Shown: positions 28,346 to 37,126 of the stretch, in pieces
How positions within the stretch are numbered: position 1 is the first letter of the stretch
Layout of the letters: the number at the start of each line of letters is the position of its first letter
Assembly: GCF_019900845.1 (NCBI RefSeq)
Contig: NZ_CP074570.1
Coordinates: 806,001-870,000 of the forward strand
DNA: 64,000 nucleotides
Source of the DNA: Paraneptunicella aestuarii
GTDB taxonomy: Bacteria; Pseudomonadota; Gammaproteobacteria; Enterobacterales; Alteromonadaceae
Reading direction: 5' to 3'
Translations under genes and position numbers: made by a program
The notes under the pieces: generated by a model
What the model saw: only the letters and a program-made list of their open reading frames with translations
What the model was told of the DNA's origin: nothing
The model's database searches: none

Positions 28346-31300
28346 ATGTTGACGATGCGTGGTGCACCGGCACTTTCCGGCTTTAGAATTCAAAAACTTC
28401 TCACTTCAATGCAAGACATGGGGCTTCCTGTCACGGCATTGTCTGCTAACTATATGCACTTTGCGCATGTTAGCGCATCGTTAGATGAAACCGAAACAGG
28501 GTTACTTGAGACTTTGTTGACCTATGGCCCTAAATTGCAGGATGTAGAACCGCAAGGTCAATTGTTTTTGATCACGCCTCGTCCTGGCACGCTTTCGCCC
28601 TGGTCATCTAAAGCGACGGATATTGCTAACAACTGTGGCCTAAGCAAGGTTAAGCGTTTGGAGCGTGGTTGTGCGTATTACCTGGTCGCGAGTTCAGAAC
28701 TGAACGCCGAGCAGCAAAAACTGGCTGCCAGTTTGTTACATGATCGCATGACCGAGGTGGTATTTTCTGAGCTGGAACAGGCTCAACAATTATTTGCAGA
28801 AGCTTCTCCTGCTGAATTCACTCGCGTTGATTTGTTGGCGGGCGGTAAAAGCGTATTACAAGAAGCCAATGTTCGTATGGGATTGGCGCTTGCTGATGAC
28901 GAAATTGACTATCTGGTGGAAAGCTATCAGGGCTTGCAACGTAATCCAACCGACGTAGAGCTATATATGTTCGCTCAGGCAAACTCTGAGCATTGCCGTC
29001 ACAAAATTTTTAATGCCGATTGGACTATTGATGGCGAGACTCAACCTAAGTCCTTGTTCAAAATGATTAAGAATACGTTTGAACAAAATAGTGAGTACGT
29101 ACTTTCTGCATACAAAGATAATGCCGCAGTAATGACAGGTTCTAAAGCGGGTCGTTTTTTCGCTGATCGTGAAGATAGAGAATATCGTTATCACCATGAA
29201 GACATTCATATTTTGATGAAAGTCGAAACTCACAATCATCCAACCGCGATTTCCCCATTCCCCGGTGCAGCTACAGGTTCTGGTGGTGAAATTCGTGACG
29301 AAGGTGCGACTGGACGAGGTTCCAAACCTAAAGCGGGCTTGGTTGGTTTTAGCGTTTCTAACTTGTCGATTCCCGGTTTTGAACAGCCTTGGGAACAGCA
29401 ATATGGCAAACCTGAACGTATTGCCAGCGCACTAGACATCATGATCGAAGGCCCATTGGGTGGTGCCGCATTTAATAATGAGTTTGGTCGCCCGAATATT
29501 CTTGGTTACTTCCGTACCTATGAGAATTTGGTTAACAGCTTTAATGGCGAAGAAGTGCGTGGTTATCACAAGCCAATTATGTTGGCGGGTGGTTTGGGCA
29601 ACATTCGTGACGAGCATGTTCAGAAAGGCGAAATCACTGAAGGCGCAAACTTGATCGTGCTGGGTGGCCCAGCTATGAACATTGGCTTGGGCGGTGGTGC
29701 GGCTTCGTCGATGGCTTCGGGTCAGTCTAACGAAGATTTGGATTTTGCTTCTGTACAGCGTGACAACCCTGAAATGGAACGTCGTTGTCAGGAAGTCATT
29801 GACCGTTGCTGGCAAATGGGCGAGCAAAACCCAATTCAGTTTATCCATGATGTGGGTGCGGGCGGTCTGTCGAACGCCTTCCCTGAATTGGTCAATGACG
29901 GTGGCATGGGCGGTGAATTTGAACTGCGCAATGTGCCGAACGATGAACCGGGAATGTCGCCACTGGAAGTGTGGTGTAACGAATCCCAGGAACGTTATGT
30001 TTTGTCGGTTTCTGACGAAGATTTGCCTCTGTTCACTGAGATCTGTCAGCGTGAAAGAGCACCGTTTGCCGTTGTTGGACGAGCCACAACGCAGAAGCAT
30101 TTGTTGGTGACAGATTCTCACTTCGACAACGCACCTATTGATATGCCGTTGGATGTATTGTTGGGTAAACCACCTAAAATGCACCGTGATGTGCAGTCGA
30201 CTCAGGCGCAGGGTTCAGAGTTTGATACCTCTGGCATTGAGCTGGCTGATGCGGCTGAACGTTTGTTGCGTTTGCCTACCATTGCAGAGAAGACCTTCCT
30301 GATCACCATTGGTGACCGCACGGTAACGGGTATGGTGAGTCGTGACCAAATGGTGGGCCCGTGGCAGGTTCCTGTTGCTGATGTTGCGGTAACGACAGCC
30401 ACTTTCGATAGCTATCATGGTGAAGCGATGTCGATGGGCGAACGTACTCCTGTGGCATTGCTGGATCATGGCGCATCAGCGCGTATGGCCGTTGCTGAGG
30501 CGATTACCAATATCGCGGCGGCGGACATTGGCGCGTTAAATCGCATTAAGCTATCTGCTAACTGGATGGCGGCAGCAGGTCATCCCGGTGAAGATGCCGG
30601 TTTATATGAAGCTGTTCATGCCATTGGTGAAGAGTTGTGCCCTGCGTTAGGCATTACCATTCCGGTTGGCAAAGATTCCATGTCGATGCAGACGCGTTGG
30701 CAGGACGAAGGCCAGGACAAAGCGGTTATCGCGCCCTTGTCATTGGTGATTTCTGCCTTTGCTCGTGTTGAAGATGTACGTAAAACATTAACGCCGCAGT
30801 TGCGTACTGATAAAGGTGACTCGGTATTGATGCTGATTGACCTGGGACAAGGTAAAAACCGTTTAGGCGCTTCCTGCTTTGCTCAGGTGTACAATCAGTT
30901 AGGTACCGAAGCGGCGGATTTGGATTCTGCTGAATTGCTCAAAGGCTTCTTTAATTCAGTACAGGCTCTGATCGCTAAAGGCTTGATTTGGGCTTATCAC
31001 GACCGTTCTGACGGTGGTTTGTTTACGACAATCGCTGAAATGGCGTTTGCAGGTCATACCGGTGTTAAAGTGAATTTGAACGGTTTGGGTCAGGATGCTG
31101 CGTCAATTCTGTTTTCGGAAGAATTGGGTGCGGTATTGCAAATTCCTGCCACTGAACTTGAACAAGTAAACGCGGTTCTTGATAAAAATGGTTTGCTGAA
31201 TTGCAGCCATGTTATCGGTGCATTGACATCCGAAGATGAAATCTCATTTAGCTTCAATGATGCCGTTGTATTAGCTGGCAAGCGTAGTGATTACCGTCGA

Positions 31301-32236
31301 ATCTGGGCTGAAACCACTAATCAAATGCAATCACTGAGAGACAATCCTGAGTGTGCTGCAGAGGAATTTGCGCTTAAATCAGATGCTAATGATCCCGGTA
31401 TGTTCGCTAATTTAAGCTTCAATACTTCGGAAGATGTTGCTGCACCTTACATTGCCAAAGGTGTTGCCCCTCGTATTGCAGTATTGCGTGAGCAAGGGGT
31501 TAACTCTCATGTTGAAATGGCGGCAGCGTTTGATCGAGCAGGCTTTGCTGCCATCGACGTGCATATGAGCGACATCTTGCAGGGGCGGGTTGATCTGGCT
31601 GATTTCAATGGCTTGGTTGCCTGTGGCGGCTTCTCTTATGGTGACGTGTTAGGTGCGGGTGAAGGTTGGGCGAAGACTATTTTGTTCAACGAACGCGCCA
31701 GAGAACAGTTCAGCAACTTCTTTGCTAACCAAAATACATTCAGCCTTGGTGTATGTAATGGCTGCCAAATGTTGTCTAATTTGAAATCCCTGATCCCGGG
31801 TGCTGAACATTGGCCACGCTTCGTTACCAACCGTTCAGAACGTTTCGAAGCGCGATTTGCTATGGTTGAAGTGGTTGAAAGCCCCTCTTTGTTCTTTAAG
31901 GGCATGGAAGGCTCCATGATGCCGATTGCGGTTTCTCATGGTGAAGGTCGAGCTGAATTTGCCAGTGAGTCTCAATTGCAAACTATTGTCGATGCTCAAA
32001 TGAGTTTGCGTTATGTTGATCATCAAGGTCAGGTAACTGAACAGTATCCATTGAACCCCAACGGTTCCCCACAAGGTATCGCTGGACTTAGTTCATTGGA
32101 TGGCCGAGCGACGATTATGATGCCTCACCCTGAGCGTGTTTTTAGAACGGTGGCTAACTCTTGGCATCCTGATGATTGGCAAGAAGATGGCCCATGGATG
32201 CGTATGTTCCGCAATGCAAGGGTATGGATAGGGTAA
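28346..32236 (+). CDS. purL: Phosphoribosylformylglycinamidine synthase PurL
   Basis: Fourth step of purine synthesis, large single-chain form. The start is placed at ATG 28346 ([14 protein letters not shown]), giving 1296 residues, against 1295 in E. coli; an in-frame GTG 15 bases upstream is less likely. Seen are the N-terminal PurS-like part, the linker with [10 protein letters not shown], two AIRS-like halves ([28 protein letters not shown] in the first), and a C-terminal class I glutaminase with the nucleophile Cys in GVCNGCQM and the downstream HPERVFR. A good terminator follows. Confidence 0.97.
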   Translation: MLTMRGAPALSGFRIQKLLTSMQDMGLPVTALSANYMHFAHVSASLDETETGLLETLLTYGPKLQDVEPQGQLFLITPRPGTLSPWSSKATDIANNCGLSKVKRLERGCAYYLVASSELNAEQQKLAASLLHDRMTEVVFSELEQAQQLFAEASPAEFTRVDLLAGGKSVLQEANVRMGLALADDEIDYLVESYQGLQRNPTDVELYMFAQANSEHCRHKIFNADWTIDGETQPKSLFKMIKNTFEQNSEYVLSAYKDNAAVMTGSKAGRFFADREDREYRYHHEDIHILMKVETHNHPTAISPFPGAATGSGGEIRDEGATGRGSKPKAGLVGFSVSNLSIPGFEQPWEQQYGKPERIASALDIMIEGPLGGAAFNNEFGRPNILGYFRTYENLVNSFNGEEVRGYHKPIMLAGGLGNIRDEHVQKGEITEGANLIVLGGPAMNIGLGGGAASSMASGQSNEDLDFASVQRDNPEMERRCQEVIDRCWQMGEQNPIQFIHDVGAGGLSNAFPELVNDGGMGGEFELRNVPNDEPGMSPLEVWCNESQERYVLSVSDEDLPLFTEICQRERAPFAVVGRATTQKHLLVTDSHFDNAPIDMPLDVLLGKPPKMHRDVQSTQAQGSEFDTSGIELADAAERLLRLPTIAEKTFLITIGDRTVTGMVSRDQMVGPWQVPVADVAVTTATFDSYHGEAMSMGERTPVALLDHGASARMAVAEAITNIAAADIGALNRIKLSANWMAAAGHPGEDAGLYEAVHAIGEELCPALGITIPVGKDSMSMQTRWQDEGQDKAVIAPLSLVISAFARVEDVRKTLTPQLRTDKGDSVLMLIDLGQGKNRLGASCFAQVYNQLGTEAADLDSAELLKGFFNSVQALIAKGLIWAYHDRSDGGLFTTIAEMAFAGHTGVKVNLNGLGQDAASILFSEELGAVLQIPATELEQVNAVLDKNGLLNCSHVIGALTSEDEISFSFNDAVVLAGKRSDYRRIWAETTNQMQSLRDNPECAAEEFALKSDANDPGMFANLSFNTSEDVAAPYIAKGVAPRIAVLREQGVNSHVEMAAAFDRAGFAAIDVHMSDILQGRVDLADFNGLVACGGFSYGDVLGAGEGWAKTILFNERAREQFSNFFANQNTFSLGVCNGCQMLSNLKSLIPGAEHWPRFVTNRSERFEARFAMVEVVESPSLFFKGMEGSMMPIAVSHGEGRAEFASESQLQTIVDAQMSLRYVDHQGQVTEQYPLNPNGSPQGIAGLSSLDGRATIMMPHPERVFRTVANSWHPDDWQEDGPWMRMFRNARVWIG

Positions 32237-32253
32237 ACTAATTACTTGTTAAG

Positions 32254-32286
32254 AAGAGCTTTTCGCCATTGAAGGGCTCTTTCTTC
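32254..32286 (+). terminator. Terminator of purL
   Basis: Eleven-base stem AAGAGCTTTTC (32254-32264) / GAAGGGCTCTT (32271-32281), with two G-T pairs and a 6-nt loop, then TCTTC. Confidence 0.7.
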
Positions 32287-32422
32287 TGCGTCTAAAAGTC
32301 GAGACATTTGCTTGTTTTCTTTCAAAAATTCATGATTTTGTCAGTTTTGGTTATTAAATTGACCTGATTTTGATGTCATTTGTAGGGAAAATCCTCGATA
32401 TTGGCTTTTTTCTAGCAATATG

Positions 32423-32451
32423 TTGTTAAATTTCAAATCGTTGTATATTAT
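32423..32451 (+). promoter_or_regulatory. Promoter for the 49-residue gene
   Basis: TTGTTA (32423-32428) and TATTAT (32446-32451) with a 17-bp spacer; predicted leader about 90 bases. The purL terminator lies upstream, so this would be an independent unit. Confidence 0.55.
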
Positions 32452-32548
32452 TTGGGCTTAAGGCTTGTATTTATTGCATGCCTTACAGGGTGCGCCATAT
32501 ACAGTTTGTATTCGCTGATAACTAAAATAATAATGGCCGAGAAAATTT

Positions 32549-32698
32549 ATGAATCGTTCATCTAGAGGCTTTGGCTTAATTGGGGTGCTTCTCGCAGTAA
32601 TAGTCCTGATTGTTTCTGCGGTAATGAGTACATCAGCTTCTTCTCAGGAAGTGACAATATCTGTAAATGTCGTCAACGATACTGACGTAAAAAAATAA
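32549..32698 (+). CDS. 49-residue membrane or secreted small protein
   Basis: A short gene bounded by its own promoter (32423-32451) and terminator (32725-32756). The product begins MNRSSRGFGLIGVLLAVIVL and is hydrophobic to about residue 30, then has a short polar end with SQEVTISVNVVNDTD. The RGFGLIG start recalls a type IV prepilin processing site (Gly then Phe), but the Glu normally at position 5 of a mature pilin is absent (Gly here), so it is not a standard pilin. It could instead be a signal peptide ending near STSASS and releasing a peptide of under 20 residues. No family is recognised. Confidence 0.6.
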   Translation: MNRSSRGFGLIGVLLAVIVLIVSAVMSTSASSQEVTISVNVVNDTDVKK

Positions 32699-32724
32699 CA
32701 GATATCGATTCTATAAGAGTAGAG

Positions 32725-32756
32725 AACCGTAAATGCTTAGTCATTTGCGGTTTTTT
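32725..32756 (+). terminator. Terminator of the 49-residue gene
   Basis: Eleven-base stem AACCGTAAATG (32725-32735) / CATTTGCGGTT (32742-32752), one G-T pair, loop CTTAGT, then a six-T run (32751-32756). Confidence 0.85.
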
Positions 32757-32853
32757 GCGTTTTTAAAATTCACTATTATTACCTTCTTTCCTTATCTCCC
32801 TTTTCCTGACTCATTCTCCTGAATAAGCGCCGCAAATTCGTTGTTATCAATTA

Positions 32854-33450
32854 CTACCGCGTGCGGTGAACTTCGCGATTGTCCTGCTTTTGTTTTTCGT
32901 TCTTTTTTAACAACACATAAACAGCGCCATAGCCGCCATGATGTTTTAATGCGGAATGAAACGCCAAGACTTCCGGCATATCTTGCAGCCATCGATTCAC
33001 ATAGCTTTTATAGAAGGCTGGATAAGGTTTGCTATTCACGCCCATGCCATGCTTCAGCAGCACTGCCCGATAGCCTTTGTTATAGCTGGAGACAATAAAC
33101 TGAAAGACAGTTTCATGAACGGTTTTGAAGTTCATGCCCTGTAAGCTGGAAGCTTGCTCAATATTGTATTTACCCATGCGCAGGTTTTTAAAAACGCCCT
33201 CCTGCACACCATCTTTCTTATAGGCAATGATGTCATCAGGTGCGACCGGATCGACTGCGTCAGTTGTCAGATGATTGCGATATCCACCGAGCTCCTTTTC
33301 TATCGCTTCACGTCTTAATTGTTTGGCGAGGAGATCTTCAGACTGCCGGCCATGAAATACACGGCTGTCTTGTTGCAATGGTTTGACACCCTCCAATTCC
33401 GCCATCTGGCGAGAAAAATCCCATTCGGTATTGTCGTCGGCGTTCATCAT
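32854..33450 (-). CDS. smrA: Smr-domain endonuclease, SmrA-like
   Basis: A 198-residue protein with a C-terminal Smr (MutS-related) domain, which in family members nicks DNA or RNA. The domain spans about residues 95-190, with the core LLKHGMGVNS motif and a following YGAVYVLLK strand. The N-terminal part (WDFSRQMAELEGVKPL and RREAIEKELGG) is that of SmrA-type proteins in gammaproteobacteria. It marks the last housekeeping-type gene before the peptide cluster. Confidence 0.85.
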   Translation of the reverse strand: MMNADDNTEWDFSRQMAELEGVKPLQQDSRVFHGRQSEDLLAKQLRREAIEKELGGYRNHLTTDAVDPVAPDDIIAYKKDGVQEGVFKNLRMGKYNIEQASSLQGMNFKTVHETVFQFIVSSYNKGYRAVLLKHGMGVNSKPYPAFYKSYVNRWLQDMPEVLAFHSALKHHGGYGAVYVLLKKNEKQKQDNREVHRTR

Positions 33451-34521
33451 GGAAACCTCTTAAACCATGTGTTCAGGATAATATTTGCAAGTGGGAATAT
33501 TGGGACTTGAATTTAATATTCAAGATGCTGGAAATTTCTAGTTCTGAAGTTATTGTGTCTCTACATGGGTTTATTTAAAGCTTGGAAGACTTAACTTGCC
33601 TGAAAGTTTGAAAGCTATATTAATTGTTAATGTTTGTAATAATTTGAAGTAGTAGTCTCATTCCTAAAAAACGCTATTTAAACTTGTTCTGGACTTTCAC
33701 TATCTTTGTAAGAGCATCATCATTTTTGAGAAGATTTTCAAATATTCTTTTGGACTTTTTAGGGATAACTACTTGAGCTCATTTGAAAAATGAATGGCTT
33801 TTCCTTAATGAGCTCGCTGTGTTAGTTCGCCATATATATATATTTATCGAATTAAGTAATTCACAAGAGTTCAATAATCTAACGGTTTTTACAGAATTAT
33901 TGAAATAATTGTATCAATTCGCCTGCTCAATAAACGATCTAATTCTTTATCATAATTCTCTGTTGTTATGTTAAGTATAAAATATTATTTACCTTGATAT
34001 AATGTTTGAATTTGAGTAATGTTCGCTTTATTTTTCGTTGATTTTTATCAAGTTTTTATTTTTGTGTAATTAATTATCCGCAATTTTGATAGGGGCTATT
34101 TAGGCTTTTTCAAATGGATAAAGGGCGTAGGCTTTATTTATTTGATATTTATGTCTTGATATCTTTTCTTAAAGAATATCGAGTTCATTATTGATTTAAT
34201 GCCATTAGTTTTCTTGCGATAGCTATTGACTTTAATCGGAAATTGATTTCATGGGCACATATCTAATGATTCTTTAGAATAGAAGAAAAGAAATATCATT
34301 AAACCTGATTGTGCCCCCTGTAATTTTCTTATTTCTTACAGTGTTAAAGTGTAAATAATGTATATGGAAAAATTTATATTTAGTGAAGGTGTAAAAAATG
34401 TAAGTTTTTATTGCCTGATTATGTAGGCGGCTTCTCACTAAGGGGTGGTTAAGTTCTTATAAGTAACAAAAGATGGAATTTAACTGTTGGGCTGATTTGT
34501 AAATGAAGAGATAAAGGTTAA
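33451..34521. other. 1.07-kb AT-rich non-coding region upstream of the NRPS cluster
   Basis: Strikingly AT-rich with no credible coding region. It contains a 9-bp inverted repeat TTCAATAAT / ATTATTGAA (33870-33878 and 33896-33904), a run of TA repeats near 33832-33842, and an extended -10 element, TGATATAAT, at 33995-34003. If that element is used, the leader to the first cluster gene is about 510 bases. Such AT-rich stretches are typical targets of H-NS/MvaT-type silencers, and the region is a natural boundary between backbone and accessory DNA. Confidence 0.6.
33995..34003 (+). promoter_or_regulatory. Candidate extended -10 promoter of the NRPS cluster
   Basis: TGA-TATAAT fits the extended -10 form (TGnTATAAT), which can work without a good -35; no good -35 is present. 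It is the best match I found in the 1.07-kb region. Confidence 0.35.
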
Positions 34522-35826
34522 GTGTTGTCCTCAAGCTTTAATGAAGTTAAAAAAGAAATACAGTATGCATATGATAATACGGTTTTTTTTCGTAAACATA
34601 TGGAGCTGGCTGGGCTTACTCCAAAAGATATATTGGAGCCTGGTGACTTAGCGCGAATTCCTCCAACTGTAAAAAAAGATTACCGGAAAAACTTCCCGGC
34701 AGGAGTTATTGCTTCCGGATACAATTTGAAAAGTCCATACGTGATGCGCTTTCAGAGTTCTGGAACTGAAGGAGATCGACTTGTAAGTGTAGTTTTGTCT
34801 TATGATCTCGCAAGACGTCAGGCTAATTGCATATCAGTTAATCCAAAATTCTCATCGTTGTGGCAGCCCGGGCTTAAATTACGAACCTGTAGGTATGCTG
34901 CGCCAAATTGCTCTGACGTTGAATGTGCCAATCCCAATAGCACAATGGAGAGCCGGATGTTATCTGATGGGACGCTAGTGCTGCCTGTTTATCACGATCT
35001 TCTTACCACTCCTGAGCGTATGGTCAATCGTGCGCTTGACGAGATAGAAGAGTATGACCCGCACTTGTTGTTCATTGATCCCACTCACTTCGCTTTTTTA
35101 ATTCGAGCGATGAAAAGGGCTGGGCGAGTCCCTCATAAGAAACAGGGATTTTGCATTATGTCTGGCTACACCATGTGTACCCAAGTAGCTCGTCGTCAAA
35201 TCAAAGAATGCTTCGGTGAGGATGTAGCTTTTGCGGATATGCTAGGTATGTCTGAACTTGGTTATCTTGGCTTTGAGTGTCCTCACGGTCGCCAGCATAT
35301 GAATGTTGAAGATTACCATATTGAGTTTATCCATAACGGAAGGGCGGCGGAACCCGGTGAATTAGCTGAGTTGGTCATTACCACATTGAGGGATCGCTTA
35401 TCTCCACATATTCGATATGCCACTGGAGATATGTATCGTTTAAGCGCGGAACCATGTAGCTGTGGTAGCTCCGCACCTTTAGTCAGAGCAGAAGGGCGTG
35501 TTAAAAATGCCTTGTGGCTTCATGACGATACAGTGGTGACCCCCAAAGAGTTAGATGAATTGATTGGTCCTGCGGAATGGATCGATATGTATCAAATGAA
35601 TCAAACCAACGACGATGAGTTTGCTTTTCAATATTTGCGTAATGATGCTTGGACACAACAACAGGAAGATGAACTTGTTGAAAAATTTCAAGAGAAATTG
35701 AAAACCAAAAACATCAGTTGTTCCCCTACTCAATATTTGCCAGCTGATCGGGGAGGTAAGTTTATCTCTTGTGTGTCCAGTGTCGCAATGAGAGATGAAA
35801 AAAGGAAGATGTTGTCATGGTTATAG
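34522..35826 (+). CDS. PaaK-like adenylate-forming enzyme
   Basis: A 434-residue member of the phenylacetate-CoA ligase-like AMP-binding family, starting with GTG. The N-terminal YDNTVFFRKHMELAG segment, a phosphate-loop equivalent QSSGTEGDR (the usual Lys is replaced), YATGDMYRL and a Cys-rich PCSCGSSAPLVRAEGRVKNAL stretch, all typical of PaaK-type enzymes, are present. It should adenylate a carboxylic acid and pass it to CoA, a carrier or sulfur. It overlaps the following cysteine-desulfurase-like gene by 10 bp, so the two products probably work together. The substrate is unknown; a supply of an unusual aryl or amino acid block or of an activated thio-acid are the options. Confidence 0.75.
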   Translation: MLSSSFNEVKKEIQYAYDNTVFFRKHMELAGLTPKDILEPGDLARIPPTVKKDYRKNFPAGVIASGYNLKSPYVMRFQSSGTEGDRLVSVVLSYDLARRQANCISVNPKFSSLWQPGLKLRTCRYAAPNCSDVECANPNSTMESRMLSDGTLVLPVYHDLLTTPERMVNRALDEIEEYDPHLLFIDPTHFAFLIRAMKRAGRVPHKKQGFCIMSGYTMCTQVARRQIKECFGEDVAFADMLGMSELGYLGFECPHGRQHMNVEDYHIEFIHNGRAAEPGELAELVITTLRDRLSPHIRYATGDMYRLSAEPCSCGSSAPLVRAEGRVKNALWLHDDTVVTPKELDELIGPAEWIDMYQMNQTNDDEFAFQYLRNDAWTQQQEDELVEKFQEKLKTKNISCSPTQYLPADRGGKFISCVSSVAMRDEKRKMLSWL

Positions 35827-37028
35827 CTGAATGTAAGGGCGATTTCCCGGTTCTGGAACGCCAAATTGATGGTCAAAATATTACTTATTTGGATAGCGCA
35901 GCAACATCCTTAAAGCCAAGATCAGTTATTGATGCCATGTCAAATTATTATTCCCAGAATGGCGTCAATATTCATCGAGGCAAATATTATCTTTCTGAAG
36001 AGGCATCGGATTCTTACGAGCGGGTTAGATATTCTATCGCCCAGTATCTTGGAGCTTATGGCAATGAGATTGTCTTTACCAAGGGTACAACTGAATCGTT
36101 AAATCTTGTGGCTTATGGGCTTGATTTAAAAGCCGATGACGTTGTAGTTGGTTTTATTGATTCTCACCATGCCCAACTGCTTCCGTGGCGACGTTTTGCC
36201 CAGTTGAAACTGGTCAATATGGATAGTGAGGGGAGAATCGATCTTGAGCATTATCATGAATTGTTAAAATTGAAGCCTAAAGTGGTCGTTCTGACTCATT
36301 GTTCTAATGTCTCGGGAAATGTGGCTCCTATTGAGCAAATGGCTATTGCCGCTAAAGAAGCCTGTGATGCTATCGTCGTTGTTGATGCTGCGCAGTCTAT
36401 CCCTCATCCGCATTTGCATATTGACGTTTCAAAAATCCCCGTGGATTTTGTGGCTTTTTCGGGGCACAAAATGTTAGGGCCTACGGGTGTAGGATGTCTG
36501 TACGGTAAAAGCGAGGTGCTCAATCAATTGCGACCACTCATGTTAGGCGGTGGCATGGTTGATTGGGTGGATATTGAAGGTTCTCAGGAACGCAAAATTC
36601 CTCATCGATTTGAAGCAGGCACCCCTCCCATTGCCGCAACACTTGGCTTGGGTGCTGCCCTGTCTTATTTGAATCAGATCAGCCAAAAAGAATCGCATGA
36701 GCACACTGAGCAATTAACCGCGGCCATCATTAAAGGCGCTATGGACAGGGACTACCTTCAATTATTAGGGCCCAAAACAACTGAAAACCGCTGTGCTATC
36801 GGTAGTTTACGAGTTGTAGGCTGTGATGATTTGTCCGATATCGCCAGAGCATTGAGTGATTCATACGGGATCATGTGTCGAACCGGGCATATGTGCGCTC
36901 AGCCTGTAGTAGATAACCAAATGGGTGGCGAAGTTCTACGGATTTCAACTTATATCTACAACACCACAGAAGAGATCGAACGATTTTACCTGGCTCTTGA
37001 CGAGTTGGTTTCTTTCCTTGGAATTTAA
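35817..37028 (+). CDS. SufS-like class V PLP enzyme (cysteine desulfurase family)
   Basis: A 403-residue class V aminotransferase-fold enzyme of the SufS/CsdA (group II) type. N-terminal FPVLERQIDGQNITYLDSAATSLKP, the PLP Lys in FSGHKMLGPTG, and the group II active-site loop RTGHMCAQP with its Cys are intact, so desulfurase or selenocysteine-lyase-type chemistry is possible. Related folds also act as isopenicillin N epimerases and as PvdN in pyoverdine maturation. No signal peptide is seen, so it is cytosolic. It overlaps the PaaK-like gene by 10 bp; no sufBCD is nearby, so a role in the peptide cluster is more likely than Fe-S assembly. Confidence 0.85.
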   Translation: MVIAECKGDFPVLERQIDGQNITYLDSAATSLKPRSVIDAMSNYYSQNGVNIHRGKYYLSEEASDSYERVRYSIAQYLGAYGNEIVFTKGTTESLNLVAYGLDLKADDVVVGFIDSHHAQLLPWRRFAQLKLVNMDSEGRIDLEHYHELLKLKPKVVVLTHCSNVSGNVAPIEQMAIAAKEACDAIVVVDAAQSIPHPHLHIDVSKIPVDFVAFSGHKMLGPTGVGCLYGKSEVLNQLRPLMLGGGMVDWVDIEGSQERKIPHRFEAGTPPIAATLGLGAALSYLNQISQKESHEHTEQLTAAIIKGAMDRDYLQLLGPKTTENRCAIGSLRVVGCDDLSDIARALSDSYGIMCRTGHMCAQPVVDNQMGGEVLRISTYIYNTTEEIERFYLALDELVSFLGI

Positions 37029-37030
37029 CG

Positions 37031-37126
37031 ATGAATATTAACCGCTATTTGAGAGAGTTCACTTTCTCTGGAAACTATTGTTCGCCAACAGAAGCAGAGT
37101 TTTATAAGGAACAAATGAAATGTTAA
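37031..37126 (+). CDS. 31-residue ORF coupled to its neighbours
   Basis: ATG at 37031 lies 2 bases after the stop of the PLP enzyme, and the frame ends 7 bases inside the acylase gene (stop 37124-37126, acylase ATG 37120). The product begins MNINRYLREFTFSGNYC and ends with a Cys. The tight stop-start arrangement on both sides argues for translation, either to make a peptide or to couple the acylase to the upstream genes. No homolog is recognised. Confidence 0.45.
   Translation: MNINRYLREFTFSGNYCSPTEAEFYKEQMKC

Noticed and set aside
32549..32698. Standard type IV pilin
   Set aside because: The Glu at mature position 5 is missing and the protein is only 49 residues.
37031..37126. Ribosomal peptide precursor of the cluster
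   Set aside because: No modifying-enzyme or leader-peptide signature supports it; kept only as a coupled ORF.
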